From Porphyrobacter sp. (GTDB taxonomy: Bacteria; Pseudomonadota; Alphaproteobacteria; Sphingomonadales; Sphingomonadaceae), in assembly GCA_016125555.1 (NCBI GenBank), contig WGLN01000011.1:124001-188000 (forward strand): a stretch of 64,000 nucleotides of DNA, given 5' to 3'. The translations under genes and the position numbers were made by a program. The notes beneath the pieces are model-generated. The model ran no database searches, was not told where the DNA came from, and was given only the letters and a program-made list of their open reading frames with translations. This document shows positions 37,315-49,610 of the stretch, one piece after another (positions within the stretch are counted from its first letter, which is position 1; every line of letters starts with the position of its first letter).

Positions 37315-37617
37315 TCAGCCTTCGCGCTGGCCGGTCAGCGGCATCGCGCCGAACGCGCCGGCGTTGACGGTGCCGGTCAGCTGGTCGCCGTTGACGGTCG
37401 CCTCGCAATCGAGGGTCATCGGCATCGGCACGGTCATGTTCATCTTCCAGGTCAGCGTGTCGCCGTCGATCTTGCCGTCGACCACGTCCATCGAGCCGAG
37501 GCTGCCGACCAGCGAGCCGGTGAAGCTGTCGCCTTCGCCCGGAACGACGGTGAAGGTGCCGTTCTGATCGCCCATCGGGCTTTTGACCACGGCCTTGTAG
37601 GTACCTGCAACAGACAT
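37315..37617 (-). CDS. Small uncharacterised beta-rich protein
   Basis: 100 residues from the ATG at 37617, with AAGGAG at ideal spacing. No signal peptide. The sequence reads as alternating strands and Gly turns: GTYKAVVKSPMGDQNGTFTV, then G-S-L-V-G-S-L-G-type repeats, KMNMTVPMPMTLDCEATV and GTVNAGAFGAMPLTG. This suggests a small barrel or sandwich made of about eight strands. I do not recognise a characterised family. It forms its own transcription unit between acs and the M16 peptidase gene. Confidence 0.8.
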   Translation of the reverse strand: MSVAGTYKAVVKSPMGDQNGTFTVVPGEGDSFTGSLVGSLGSMDVVDGKIDGDTLTWKMNMTVPMPMTLDCEATVNGDQLTGTVNAGAFGAMPLTGQREG

Positions 37618-37771
37618 AATCCAACTCCTTCTTGACGCCCGGCGCCGATTTGGCCGGGCTGGGGAACGTCGGTGTGGCAGGACCCTCCCGGCCACGCGAA
37701 TGCCAACGCTATTTACACTGATGTCAGCGCGCTTCAACCGAATTCCCGGTCCAAGCGCGCTGCATCCGGGC

Positions 37772-40630
37772 TTACTTGCCCGCTTCCATCTCGCGGACCT
37801 CGATCGGCAGCCCGAGGCTTTCGAGCTGCGGCTTGACCTTGGACGCATCGCCGACCACGACCCACACGAAATCGTCGACATCGAGCGCGGCGCGTGCCGC
37901 GGCGTCGAGCGATTCCTTGGTCTGGTTCTCGTAGCGGTCGACCAGCGTCTCGTAGTAGTTGTCCGGACGCCCGTAGAGCGCGAGGCTCTGCATCGCGCCG
38001 AGCACCGCCGGCGAGGTTTCGAAGCTGCCCGGCAGCTCGCCGATTTCGGCGGCGACGTTGCGCTTCAGTTCCTCGTCGGTGACGCCCTTGGTGGTCAGGA
38101 AATCGCGCGTCTCACGGATCATTTCGGCAATCGAATCGCCGGTGCGGTCTGCCTGCACCCCGCCACTGATCGCGTAGACCACCGCATTCTCGTAGGTCTG
38201 CGGCCCGCCGCGCACGCCGTAGGACCAGCCCTTGGTCTCACGCAGGTTCATGTTGAGCCGCGCGAGGAAGTTGCCACCCAGCGAATTGTTGGCGTTGGTG
38301 AAATCGACCCACGCCGGATCGCGCGCATCGAGATCGGTGCGCTCGGCCCCGAGAATGAAGCTCTGCGGCGAGTTCGGGCGGTTGATCAGCACGATCCGGC
38401 TGCCTTCGGGCCGGTCGGCTGCAAGCGCGCCGAAGTCCTTGGTCCCCTTGGCCGTCGCCGGGGCCGTCCAGTCGCCGAAGGCGCCGTTCAGCGCGGTGAC
38501 GATCTCGTCGAGCGGCTTGTCGGAGATGACGAAGACTTCGCCATTGTCCGGGCGGATCCAGTGCTCCTTGAAGGACAGCAGGTCGTCGCGGGTGATGCTC
38601 GACACGCTGTCCAGCGTCGCCACGCCGCCATAGGGCGAACCCGCGCCGAACACCTCGCCGCCGAGCGTGCGATAGGCGATGCCCTGCGGCGAACGCATCT
38701 GCGCGCGGATGCCGGTGAGGGTCTGCGCCTTGACGCGCGCGAGGTCGGTCTCGTTGAAGGCCGGCTCGCGGATGACCTGCCGGAACAGATCGAGCGAGGG
38801 CGCAAGGTTGGCGGTCAGCGCCGACATGGTGAAGCTCGACCGGTCGGCGCTGCCGCCTGCCGAGATCGCCACGCCGAGCCGCTCGCGTTCCTCAGCGATC
38901 TCCTGCGAGGTGAGCATCTTGGTGCCTTCGTCGAACAGGCCCATGGTCAGCGACTGGAGACCCTGCATGTCGCTCGGATCGGCGGCGCTGCCGGCGTTGA
39001 AGGACATGGTGACATAGGTCGCCGGCACCGCGTCGCGGTGCGCGTAGGTGACCTTCATGCCGTTGGCGAGGGTGGCGCGCTGCAGCTCGGGGAAGTCGAG
39101 CTTGGCGACGCTGTCGATCGGCGGGGCGGGGCGCACCTTGGAGACGGTGATCGTCTCGGCGCTGCGGTCGCGCTCGGTGGCGTTGTCGTCATCGGTCTTG
39201 ACCGAGGCGGCCTCTTCATAGGTCGCGTCGCGCTCGCCGGGCTCGAGCACCACGGTCAGCGCCGGACGGGTCATCCACTTGGCGACCGCCGCCTGCACCT
39301 CGGCAGGGGTGAGCGTGGCGAGCTCCTCGAACTCGCGGGCGTAGAAATCGGTGTCGCCGGCGAGCACCTTGCCGGTGGCGAGGGTCTGCGCCTTGCCGCT
39401 GAAGCCGCCGACCTGTTCGAGCCCCCGGATCGTGCGGGCGAGATCGCTGGTGACCGCGCGGCGGACCTCGTCCTCGGTCGGGCCTTCGGCGATCAGGCGG
39501 GCGAGCACGTCATCCATGCGCTTCTCGAGCGTGGCGAGTTCGACCCCGTCCTTGAGCGTCGCGCCCATGGTCAGCATGCCGACACGCTGGAAGGTCGAAT
39601 TGCCCGCCGACACGCCGACCGCGAGCTGCTCGTCGCGCACCAGCGTCTCGTCCATCCGGCTCGACGAGAGACCACCGAGGATCGCGGCGCCCACGCCGAG
39701 CGCGATCGCGTCCCTCCCGGTGATCCCCTCGACCGGCCAGTAGCGGGTCACGCTGGTCGCGGCGACCTGGTCCTTGAAGACCTTGCGCACCGGCGCGGCG
39801 AGGGTCGGGACGGGGGCCTGCGCCGGATCGTTGACCGGCCCGCGATCGATCGTCCCGAAATACTTCTCGACCAGCGGGCGCGCCTCGGCCGCGGAGATGT
39901 CGCCGGCGAGCACCAGGGTCGCGTTGTTGGGACCGTAATTTTCGCGGAACCACGCCTGCACGTCGGCCATCGAGGCGGCATCGAGATCGGCCATCGAGCC
40001 GATCGTCGAGTGGCGATAGGGGTGGCCTTCGGGGAACAGCGTCTTGAGGACCTCGTAATAGACGAGGCCGCCCGGCTGGTTGTCGCCCTGGCGCTTCTCG
40101 TTCTGCACCACGCCGCGCTGGTTATCGAGCTTCTCCTGCGTCACCGCGCCGAGCAGGTAGCCCATGCGGTCGCTTTCCAGCCACAGCGCGCGTTCGAGCG
40201 CGGGGCGGGGGACGGTCTCGAAATAGTTGGTGCGGTCGAACCAGGTGGTGCCGTTGTAATCGGTGGCGCCCATCTCGGCGAGATACTGGAAGTAGTCCGC
40301 CGGGGCATTCTCCGAGCCGTTGAACATCAGGTGTTCGAACAGGTGCGCGAAGCCGGTTTTGCCCTTGGGTTCGTCCTTGGAGCCGACATTGTACCACACG
40401 GCGACGCCGACCACGGGGGCCTTGCGGTCCTCGTGGACGATCACGGTGAGACCGTTGTCGAGCTTGAACTCCTCGTAGGGAATCTTGACCTGGTTCACCA
40501 GCGAGGTGAGGTCGGTGGTGGCGTGCTGCGACGCGGCGGGGGCGTGGTGGTCGGCCAGCGCCGGGGCCGCCGGAACGGCAAGCGCGAGGGCGAGCGCGGT
40601 GAGGCTCGCGGCAGCAAAACGATGGGTCAT
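37772..40630 (-). CDS. Secreted M16-family zinc metallopeptidase (two-domain)
   Basis: 952 residues from the ATG at 40630 (GGAGAGA upstream), with a signal peptide ending at PALADHH. The first half carries the inverted zinc motif HLFEH (His96 to His100) and the downstream Glu in ALERALWLESDRM. The second half is a full M16 repeat in which the metal site is lost (MGLFDEGTKM at the matching place), as usual for the closing half of pitrilysin-type clamshell peptidases. It would act on peptides in the periplasm. It is 44 bp downstream of the acylase gene on the same strand, so probably in one operon. Confidence 0.92.
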   Translation of the reverse strand: MTHRFAAASLTALALALAVPAAPALADHHAPAASQHATTDLTSLVNQVKIPYEEFKLDNGLTVIVHEDRKAPVVGVAVWYNVGSKDEPKGKTGFAHLFEHLMFNGSENAPADYFQYLAEMGATDYNGTTWFDRTNYFETVPRPALERALWLESDRMGYLLGAVTQEKLDNQRGVVQNEKRQGDNQPGGLVYYEVLKTLFPEGHPYRHSTIGSMADLDAASMADVQAWFRENYGPNNATLVLAGDISAAEARPLVEKYFGTIDRGPVNDPAQAPVPTLAAPVRKVFKDQVAATSVTRYWPVEGITGRDAIALGVGAAILGGLSSSRMDETLVRDEQLAVGVSAGNSTFQRVGMLTMGATLKDGVELATLEKRMDDVLARLIAEGPTEDEVRRAVTSDLARTIRGLEQVGGFSGKAQTLATGKVLAGDTDFYAREFEELATLTPAEVQAAVAKWMTRPALTVVLEPGERDATYEEAASVKTDDDNATERDRSAETITVSKVRPAPPIDSVAKLDFPELQRATLANGMKVTYAHRDAVPATYVTMSFNAGSAADPSDMQGLQSLTMGLFDEGTKMLTSQEIAEERERLGVAISAGGSADRSSFTMSALTANLAPSLDLFRQVIREPAFNETDLARVKAQTLTGIRAQMRSPQGIAYRTLGGEVFGAGSPYGGVATLDSVSSITRDDLLSFKEHWIRPDNGEVFVISDKPLDEIVTALNGAFGDWTAPATAKGTKDFGALAADRPEGSRIVLINRPNSPQSFILGAERTDLDARDPAWVDFTNANNSLGGNFLARLNMNLRETKGWSYGVRGGPQTYENAVVYAISGGVQADRTGDSIAEMIRETRDFLTTKGVTDEELKRNVAAEIGELPGSFETSPAVLGAMQSLALYGRPDNYYETLVDRYENQTKESLDAAARAALDVDDFVWVVVGDASKVKPQLESLGLPIEVREMEAGK

Positions 40631-40674
40631 GTCAGTCTCTCCGGTTGCGTCTTTTCGAAAGGATGAAGGAAACT

Positions 40675-42882
40675 TCAGCGGGCATTGCTCACTCTCTTGC
40701 GGCTGCCGGCATGCGCCAGAACGTCCTCGCGCCAGAAGTGGACCGGCTTCAGCCGGTGCTCGGCATAGAGCGGCATCTGGTCGGTGTAGTGCGGGCTGTC
40801 GGGCCGCGTGGTCGCCGCGCCGAAGGGCTGCACCGAACGCGAGAACACCGGCTTTCCGGGCTGCCATTCGATCCACATGATGAAACTGTCACCGTGCTTG
40901 AGGCTGAGCCGCCCGTCCTCGTCGACGTCCCAGCTGGTCGCCGCGCGCAGTGTGTCCGAGCCGCCATCCAGTGGCAGGTCGACATCGCCCTGCCGCAGCC
41001 GCAGCAGGTCGGCCATCGGCGGATCAAGGCGGCCGAAATGGGTCATCAGGTGACCGCTCGCCTCGGCCAGTTTCGCGGCCACGTCGGGGAAGGGCTTGTT
41101 CGCATAATCCGCCGACATGAAGTCGCGGATCATCAGCAGCGCGAGCGCATCGGCCGGGCCCTTGCCGTCGGAGTTGAAATCCCAGGACAGCAGCAGGTCG
41201 CGCGCCTTGGCGAGCTGGCCCTCGGCCTTCATCGCCGCCAGTTCGTCGAACAGCCGCGCGACATAGCCCGCGCGCTCGTAAGCGGTGTCGTACTTGATCC
41301 GCTCGAGCGCCTTCCGGTCGAGCACGCCCGCCGCGCTCAGCAGATCGTAGGCGCGGCGCGAGCGGTTGGTCTGCTTGAGTTCGATGCCCATCACCGGCGA
41401 GAACGCGCGCGGATCGAGATCGCTCCCGCCCCCGGCGGCGGTGAAAGGTGTGTTGTTCGAATTGTAGAGCCAGCCCGACGCCGGATTCACCAGCTTGGGC
41501 AGTTCGGCATAATCGACCGCGCCCTTCCAGATCAGCGCCGACTGGTCGCCGGGCAGGATGCTGCGCCAGTCCGCCTTCACGTCCTCGGGCCGGTCGGGGA
41601 TCGCGGCGTTGTAGACATAGGCGATGTTGCCGGTTTCGTCGGCATAGATGAAGTTGGTCGAGGGGATCGCCATGCGCGCCAGCTGCGCCTGCCACTGTTC
41701 GAGGCTGGTCGCCTTGTTGAGACGGTAATAGGCATCGAGCTGGTCGAGCCGCCCGATCCCGCCGTAACGGATCGCGAAGGCGCCGCGCTCGTTCTTTATG
41801 ACCGGGCCGTGGACCGAGCGCAGCACCTCGCGCCGCACCGGCAGCACCACCGGGCCGAGCTTGACCGGCAGCGTCACCCATTCGCTTTCGAGGTCGCGCC
41901 ACTGCCCGTCGAGCTTGTAGCGCGTGCCGGTGTCGTCGAGTTCGAGCTGGTAGACGTCGATCATGTCCGGCGTGTTGACCGTGTTGGTCCAGCCGAGGTG
42001 CTCGTTATGGCCGAGGAAGGGGTAGGGCGATCCCGGGAAGTTCGCGCCCGCGAAGTGCCAGCCCTCGCCGCTTTCGACGACCAGTTCATACCATGCGACA
42101 CCGCCGCGTAGCGGCTGGTGCGAGTTCGAGATCAGGGTGGTGGTGCCGCCGCCCTTCTGCGGCGCGACCGCGAAGGCATTGGAGCCGAGATCATCGCCGT
42201 CCTCGCCCACCGGCAGGACCAGCGTGCGGTGCGCCTGCGGGGGGGCGGATTTGCCCAGGGGGCCGGCGACCGGCTGGGGCGGGCGCGGGAAACCCGGGAT
42301 GTCCGGTCCGTGCTCGCGGCGCAGCTCCTCGCCCGCCACCAGCGGGCCGATCACCGAATCGAGCCCGAAGAAGAACGGCTGGCGCAGCGCAAAGCCCGCC
42401 GCCACGTCCATCCCGTTCACCGGGAAGAGGTTGGCGAGCTTCAATTCCTGCGGATGCTGTTCGGCATATTGGTTGAGCCCTGCGGCATAGGCCTCGAACA
42501 GCGCGCGGGTGTCCTCGGGGAGCTTGGGATATTCGCGCTCCGCCGTGCCGCGCGCGTCGATCAGGTGGTAGACGTAATCGACCTTCGCACCCTCCTCGCC
42601 GGCGATCGCGCCGTAGCGGCCGCGCGACATGGCGACGACGTCCTGCAGCGTGGAGAAATCGTCCTCGGCATGGGCGATCGCGACCCCGAAGGCGGCATCG
42701 GCATCGGTCTTGCCGTAGATGTGCGGCACGCCGAACTCGTCGCGCACGATTTCGGCCGAATAGGTGCGGGCCTTGGGCGGATTGGCGGCGCTCGCGAAGA
42801 ACGGCTCCCAGGTCGCCAGCACCGTGAAAGCCAGAACGCACACGGCCACAAGCGCAATTGCGCCGCGCTTCAACCACTTCAT
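40675..42882 (-). CDS. Penicillin/acyl-homoserine-lactone acylase family Ntn hydrolase
   Basis: 735 residues from the ATG at 42882 (GGGAGAGA upstream). An N-terminal signal or anchor helix (about 5-25) is followed by the alpha-chain opening TYSAEIVRDEFGVPHIYGKT, typical of the family. The autocatalytic cleavage site is seen at DLGSNAFAV: Ser234 would become the N-terminal nucleophile of the beta chain. Further family segments are ISNSHQPL, the beta-chain Asn in WTNTVNTPDM and a late RAATSWDVDEDG region. These periplasmic enzymes hydrolyse amide-linked acyl groups of beta-lactams, AHL signals or other amides; the substrate cannot be read from sequence. It is followed by the M16 peptidase gene. 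Confidence 0.9.
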   Translation of the reverse strand: MKWLKRGAIALVAVCVLAFTVLATWEPFFASAANPPKARTYSAEIVRDEFGVPHIYGKTDADAAFGVAIAHAEDDFSTLQDVVAMSRGRYGAIAGEEGAKVDYVYHLIDARGTAEREYPKLPEDTRALFEAYAAGLNQYAEQHPQELKLANLFPVNGMDVAAGFALRQPFFFGLDSVIGPLVAGEELRREHGPDIPGFPRPPQPVAGPLGKSAPPQAHRTLVLPVGEDGDDLGSNAFAVAPQKGGGTTTLISNSHQPLRGGVAWYELVVESGEGWHFAGANFPGSPYPFLGHNEHLGWTNTVNTPDMIDVYQLELDDTGTRYKLDGQWRDLESEWVTLPVKLGPVVLPVRREVLRSVHGPVIKNERGAFAIRYGGIGRLDQLDAYYRLNKATSLEQWQAQLARMAIPSTNFIYADETGNIAYVYNAAIPDRPEDVKADWRSILPGDQSALIWKGAVDYAELPKLVNPASGWLYNSNNTPFTAAGGGSDLDPRAFSPVMGIELKQTNRSRRAYDLLSAAGVLDRKALERIKYDTAYERAGYVARLFDELAAMKAEGQLAKARDLLLSWDFNSDGKGPADALALLMIRDFMSADYANKPFPDVAAKLAEASGHLMTHFGRLDPPMADLLRLRQGDVDLPLDGGSDTLRAATSWDVDEDGRLSLKHGDSFIMWIEWQPGKPVFSRSVQPFGAATTRPDSPHYTDQMPLYAEHRLKPVHFWREDVLAHAGSRKRVSNAR

Positions 42883-43028
42883 GTCGGATTTCTCTCCCAA
42901 ATCGCGCGGGCGCTTCATCGCTTGGCGCCGAGGGAAGGTCAAGGCTCTCGCGCCCCTTGCCTTGCGCCACCCGCGAACCCACCTAGCCGGATAACACACC
43001 TGCGCCGACTTTTTTGCAGGCGGTTATT

Positions 43029-43048
43029 GTGTTGCCAATGTGCAACAC
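43029..43048. promoter_or_regulatory. Inverted repeat upstream of clpB (possible operator)
   Basis: GTGTTGC-N6-GCAACAC is a perfect 7-bp inverted repeat about 37 bp upstream of the clpB ATG, in the gap between the divergent acylase and clpB genes. It does not match the CIRCE element or a sigma-32 promoter. The regulator is unknown. Confidence 0.45.
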
Positions 43049-43085
43049 TATTTGAGCAGGGAAACCTTTGGAGGGGTTTGACGAC

Positions 43086-45662
<2,577 letters not shown>

Positions 45663-45733
45663 AATCGCGCCGGCTGATGGAGCCTTCGTCAGCCGTGTAA
45701 TATTATAACTTGCACCTGTCACAACAGGGAAGC

Positions 45734-45768
45734 GGGCGGTTTGTTGCGTGCAGACCGCCCTTTCTTTT
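45734..45768 (+). terminator. Rho-independent terminator after clpB
   Basis: A 7-bp stem (GGGCGGT with ACCGCCC, 13-nt loop) is followed by TTTCTTTT, about 70 bp after the clpB stop. Confidence 0.8.
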
Positions 45769-45880
45769 AACAATCGTAAAGGCACAATCTAACAAAGTTT
45801 CGGCGCTGCCCCCGTGGCACCCCTGAATGTGGGATTAACGCAACACCGCGCGGAAAATCGCGGGCTTGCCTCGGGGTGCT

Positions 45881-45909
45881 TTGACATCAAACTTTCGCTA
45901 TTGCACAAA
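45881..45909 (+). promoter_or_regulatory. Weak candidate promoter for the TonB receptor gene
   Basis: TTGACA at 45881 is an exact -35 hexamer; the -10 region at standard spacing (around CACAAA) is poor. It sits in the 267 bp gene-free leader between the clpB terminator and the receptor start, which is AT-rich relative to the window. Nothing else was recognised in that leader. Confidence 0.3.
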
Positions 45910-46035
45910 ACGGTCACTGCGGGGACCGAACAGGGCAACAATGAGACGCACGCCTGCCACATGGGGCATTTATGTGGCGAAGCGGCGTGTGTTGCTAGCA
46001 CTCTGACGTCTCCGGTTAGGGCAACTGGAGTGATC

Positions 46036-49000
46036 ATGAAGAAATTTCGCAGCAATTCGATCAAGGCGCTCGTCTTCTCGGCCTCGGCGCTGACCTTTGC
46101 CATCGCCGGTCCGGCGCTTGCGCAGGATAGCGACAAGGAGCAGGACAAGGGTCCGACCGGCGTCGTGACCAACGACGAAGAGGTCGATGTCACGACCAGT
46201 GCCGATGGCGAACCCGCCCAGGGCGGCACCATCACCGTCACCGGCTCGCGCATCTCGCGTCCGGACACCTACAGCTCGATCTCGCCGCTGCAGATCCTCG
46301 AGACGGAGACGCTGCAGGACACCGGCCAGTTCGATGCCGCCGCGATCCTCCAGCAGACCGAATCCGCTGCGGGCACCCAGATCGATGCGACCTTCCAGGG
46401 CTTCGTGCTGAACAACGGTCCGGGTTCGCAGACGCTCGACCTGCGCGGCCTCGGCGCCGACCGCACGCTGCTGCTCGTCAACGGCCGCCGCCTCGCTCCG
46501 GCGGGCGTGGAAGGCGCGCCGACCAATCCCTCGATCAACCTCATCCCCTCCTCGCTCGTGGCGCGCTACGACCTGCTGCTCGACGGTGCGTCGTCGGTCT
46601 ATGGTTCGGACGCGGTCGCGGGCGTGGGCAACATCGTGCTGCGCAAGGACTTCGACGGTTTCGAATTCCAGGCGAGCGGCGATCTCAACGAGATGGGGGC
46701 CGGCAACGACTGGCGCGTCAGCGGCGCGTGGGGCAAGACCGGCGCCAACTGGAACTTCGGCATCGGTGCCGAGTACCAGAAGCGCGATGCGGTGACCTTC
46801 GGCGACCGCGACTTCATGAACGGCTGTAACCGCAACTACGAAATCGACTCGAACGGCAACATCCGCACGCTCGGCATTTCGGACGATGCGAACACGCGCG
46901 TCGACAGTGGCGGTACGATCGGCGAAGTGCCGACTGAGTGCACGATCGATGCGGCGGTCCGTCGCATCATCCCGAACAGCCCGCTGTTCTACAGCTCGAT
47001 CTATTATGACGAGACCGTCTTCGCGAGCACGGGCCAGGCCGGCAACAGCTTCATCCCGTTCTTCTCGGACGCCTTCGACGCCTTCGGTCTGCCGCGCGAC
47101 GACAACGGCGACGGCCTGCTCGATGTCAACTTCGGCGAGGTGACCCGCAACGGCACCGACCTCAGCCCGACGTTGATCAGCGGTCAGGACCTCTACAACG
47201 TCATGGCCTACGGCGAGTACACCTTCGACGGGGAATGGGGCATCACGCCGTTCTTCGAAGCGAACTATTCGCGCGCGGAAGTGTCGGCCCGCAGCCGCCA
47301 GCCGCAGCTGTTCCCCTACGTGCCCGCCACCAACCCCTTCAACCCGTGCAACATCGCCAACAACGACTGCGGCGATGCGAACAACCTGTTCGACGGCCTC
47401 TACACCTTCGCGGGCGGCGCCTTCGCCCGTCCGACCGGCCGTTCGTACACGGTCCGTCCGGTCGTGGGTGTGAGCGGTGACCGCAACGTCGTCGAGACGG
47501 TGCAGGAACAGTATCGCGGCGTCTTCGGGATCAAGGGCAACCTGCCGTTCATCGACTTCGGCGTCGGTAACGACTGGACCTTCGAAGTCTCGGCGAGCTA
47601 CTCGCGTTCGGAAGGGACCTCGTCGCGCATCGGGATCCGCAACGATCGCCTGGCGCTTGCGCTCGGCATGGACCCGACGGTCTCGAACGCCACCGGTCGT
47701 GCCACCACGGTCAACCTCGCCGGCGGCCCTTGCGCCACCAGCGGGTTCGCCAATCCCGACAACCTGCAGCCCGACGTCGTGCCGGGCTGTGTGCCGGTGA
47801 ACATGTTTGCGCCGAGCCTCTATCAGACCGCGGTCGGCGACTTCGCCACCCCGGCGGAGCGTGACTACCTGTTCGACTCGCGCGATTTCGACACGCGTTA
47901 CGAACAGACCATCGCCTCGCTCTACCTGCAGGGCAGCCTGTTCGAGCTCGCCGGCGGGACCGCCAAGGGCGTGATCGGTGCCGAATATCGCAACGACACG
48001 CTGACCTCGCTTCCGGACGTCGTCGCTTCCGAGGGCCTGTTCTTCGGCTTCTTCGCCGACCAGGGCGCCAAGGGCAGCAAGAACATCTACGAAGCCTTCG
48101 GCGAACTCGACCTTCCGCTGATGGCAGGCGAAACCCTCGTGGAAGACCTGCGGGTCAACCTGTCGGGCCGTATCACCAAGGACGAGTTCTACGGCACCAA
48201 CGGCACCTACTCGCTGAAGTTCGGGTGGAAGCCGGTCGAACAGCTGCTGTTCAAGACCAGCTACGGCACCTCGTTCCGTTCGCCGAACCTGCGCGAGCTG
48301 TTCCTGGCCGGTCAGTCGGGCTTCGGCGGCATCACCGATCCCTGCGCGGTGCCGACCAATGCCTACGCGCCGCTCAACGGCGGCTACCAGCAGTCCCAGG
48401 ACACGCGTGACCTGTTCGTGCTTGAAAACTGCCGTCGCGAAGGTCGCGACCCCACCCGGGTCGGGACCGACGGGACCAACACCGTTCAGGTGCCGAGCGT
48501 GGAAATCACCTCGGGCGGCAGCTTCGACCTCGATCCGGAAACCTCGACCTCGATCACTGCGGGCGTGTCCTTCTCGGAGACCTTCGGGCCGATCGATGTC
48601 GCGCTGAACTTCAACTACTACGACATCAAGGTCAAAGGCGCGATCGCCGAACCGACCGGGCAGTTCGTCGTCAACCAGTGCTTCCTGCGCGACGACGGGG
48701 TCCGTTCGAACTTCTGCGACTCGATCCAGTACGACACCGATCCCGCTTCGCGTCAGCTGATCACCGACGTGTTCGCCGGCTTCGTCAACATCAACCAGGA
48801 AGCGGTCCGCGGGATCGACCTCAACGCCAACTTCGGCGCTTCGGTCGCTGCGTTCGGCAAGGATGTCCGGCTTGGTCTGGATCTGCGCGCCAACCACCTC
48901 ATCCAGCGCGACTCGATCTTCCTGGACGATGTTGGCAACCCGATCACCGACAGCCAGGCGGGCGAATTCGGCTTCCCCTACTGGACCGGTCGTGCGGTGT

Positions 49001-49452
49001 TCACCGCCCGCGTCGACAACGTGACCTTCAGCTGGCAGACCCGCTACATCGGGCGCACCGAACAGGATCCCGCCGGGATCGATCCGCTGTCGGATGCCTT
49101 CGGTCGCGGTCCGGACGGACAGCCCACCGGCTTCATCGGGAACACCTGCCTCGGCAACGGGTCGGGTAGCAACGATCCGGTCACCGGCGAGTTCATCCCT
49201 GACGGGATCGTCCAGGGCGACGGCGTGTTCTGCCGCGACATCGGCTACGCCAACGCCTACTTCGTCAGCAATGCCTCGGTGCGCGTCGCCTTCGACGACT
49301 TCACCATCCGCGTGGGTGTGACGAACATCTTCGACCGCGATCCGCCGCTGATCGACACGAATGAGGTGTTCGGGATCAACAACATCCCGATCGGCAACGG
49401 CTATGATCTCAACGGTCGCGAGTACTTCGCCTCGATCGTGGCCAAGTTCTGA
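46036..49452 (+). CDS. TonB-dependent outer-membrane receptor
   Basis: 1138 residues from the ATG at 46036 (GGAG upstream), with a signal peptide ending at GPALAQ (about residue 30). A short acidic linker leads to the TonB-box region GTITVTGSRI, then the plug domain (LLLVNGRRLAP and DGASSVYGSDAVAGVGNIVL are hallmarks), then a 22-strand-type barrel. The C-terminal barrel ends REYFASIVAKF with the aromatic terminus. Such long receptors in sphingomonads import siderophores, oligosaccharides or peptides; the ligand is not evident. It is a single unit bounded by terminators, next to a TPR-sulfotransferase gene as often seen in this group. Confidence 0.94.
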   Translation: MKKFRSNSIKALVFSASALTFAIAGPALAQDSDKEQDKGPTGVVTNDEEVDVTTSADGEPAQGGTITVTGSRISRPDTYSSISPLQILETETLQDTGQFDAAAILQQTESAAGTQIDATFQGFVLNNGPGSQTLDLRGLGADRTLLLVNGRRLAPAGVEGAPTNPSINLIPSSLVARYDLLLDGASSVYGSDAVAGVGNIVLRKDFDGFEFQASGDLNEMGAGNDWRVSGAWGKTGANWNFGIGAEYQKRDAVTFGDRDFMNGCNRNYEIDSNGNIRTLGISDDANTRVDSGGTIGEVPTECTIDAAVRRIIPNSPLFYSSIYYDETVFASTGQAGNSFIPFFSDAFDAFGLPRDDNGDGLLDVNFGEVTRNGTDLSPTLISGQDLYNVMAYGEYTFDGEWGITPFFEANYSRAEVSARSRQPQLFPYVPATNPFNPCNIANNDCGDANNLFDGLYTFAGGAFARPTGRSYTVRPVVGVSGDRNVVETVQEQYRGVFGIKGNLPFIDFGVGNDWTFEVSASYSRSEGTSSRIGIRNDRLALALGMDPTVSNATGRATTVNLAGGPCATSGFANPDNLQPDVVPGCVPVNMFAPSLYQTAVGDFATPAERDYLFDSRDFDTRYEQTIASLYLQGSLFELAGGTAKGVIGAEYRNDTLTSLPDVVASEGLFFGFFADQGAKGSKNIYEAFGELDLPLMAGETLVEDLRVNLSGRITKDEFYGTNGTYSLKFGWKPVEQLLFKTSYGTSFRSPNLRELFLAGQSGFGGITDPCAVPTNAYAPLNGGYQQSQDTRDLFVLENCRREGRDPTRVGTDGTNTVQVPSVEITSGGSFDLDPETSTSITAGVSFSETFGPIDVALNFNYYDIKVKGAIAEPTGQFVVNQCFLRDDGVRSNFCDSIQYDTDPASRQLITDVFAGFVNINQEAVRGIDLNANFGASVAAFGKDVRLGLDLRANHLIQRDSIFLDDVGNPITDSQAGEFGFPYWTGRAVFTARVDNVTFSWQTRYIGRTEQDPAGIDPLSDAFGRGPDGQPTGFIGNTCLGNGSGSNDPVTGEFIPDGIVQGDGVFCRDIGYANAYFVSNASVRVAFDDFTIRVGVTNIFDRDPPLIDTNEVFGINNIPIGNGYDLNGREYFASIVAKF

Positions 49453-49480
49453 CACCGACTGTAAAGTCACATCAACAAGG

Positions 49481-49514
49481 GCGGCCCCATACCTCGCGGT
49501 ATGGGGCCGCTTTG
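49481..49514 (+). terminator. Rho-independent terminator after the first TonB receptor
   Basis: A perfect 13-bp stem (GCGGCCCCATACC with GGTATGGGGCCGC, TCGC loop) followed by TTTGCT, 28 bp after the stop codon. The stem is very strong and the T-tract is short. Confidence 0.85.
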
Positions 49515-49610
49515 CTGTGTGGATGCCGCCCACGGCGACTGAGGCCACCGACCCTTCGCCGGGGGCGACGACTGGCTTTCCTTGCGCCGCGTTCCCGCTA
49601 AACAGGCGCC

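Noticed and set aside
37700..40666. 988-codon plus-strand frame across the M16 peptidase
   Set aside because: Antisense shadow: its predicted protein is low-complexity Arg/Gly/His-rich, while the minus strand has an intact signal peptide and HxxEH zinc site.
45970..49548. 1192-codon minus-strand frame across the first TonB receptor
   Set aside because: No ribosome site, domain or signal; the opposite strand encodes a complete receptor.
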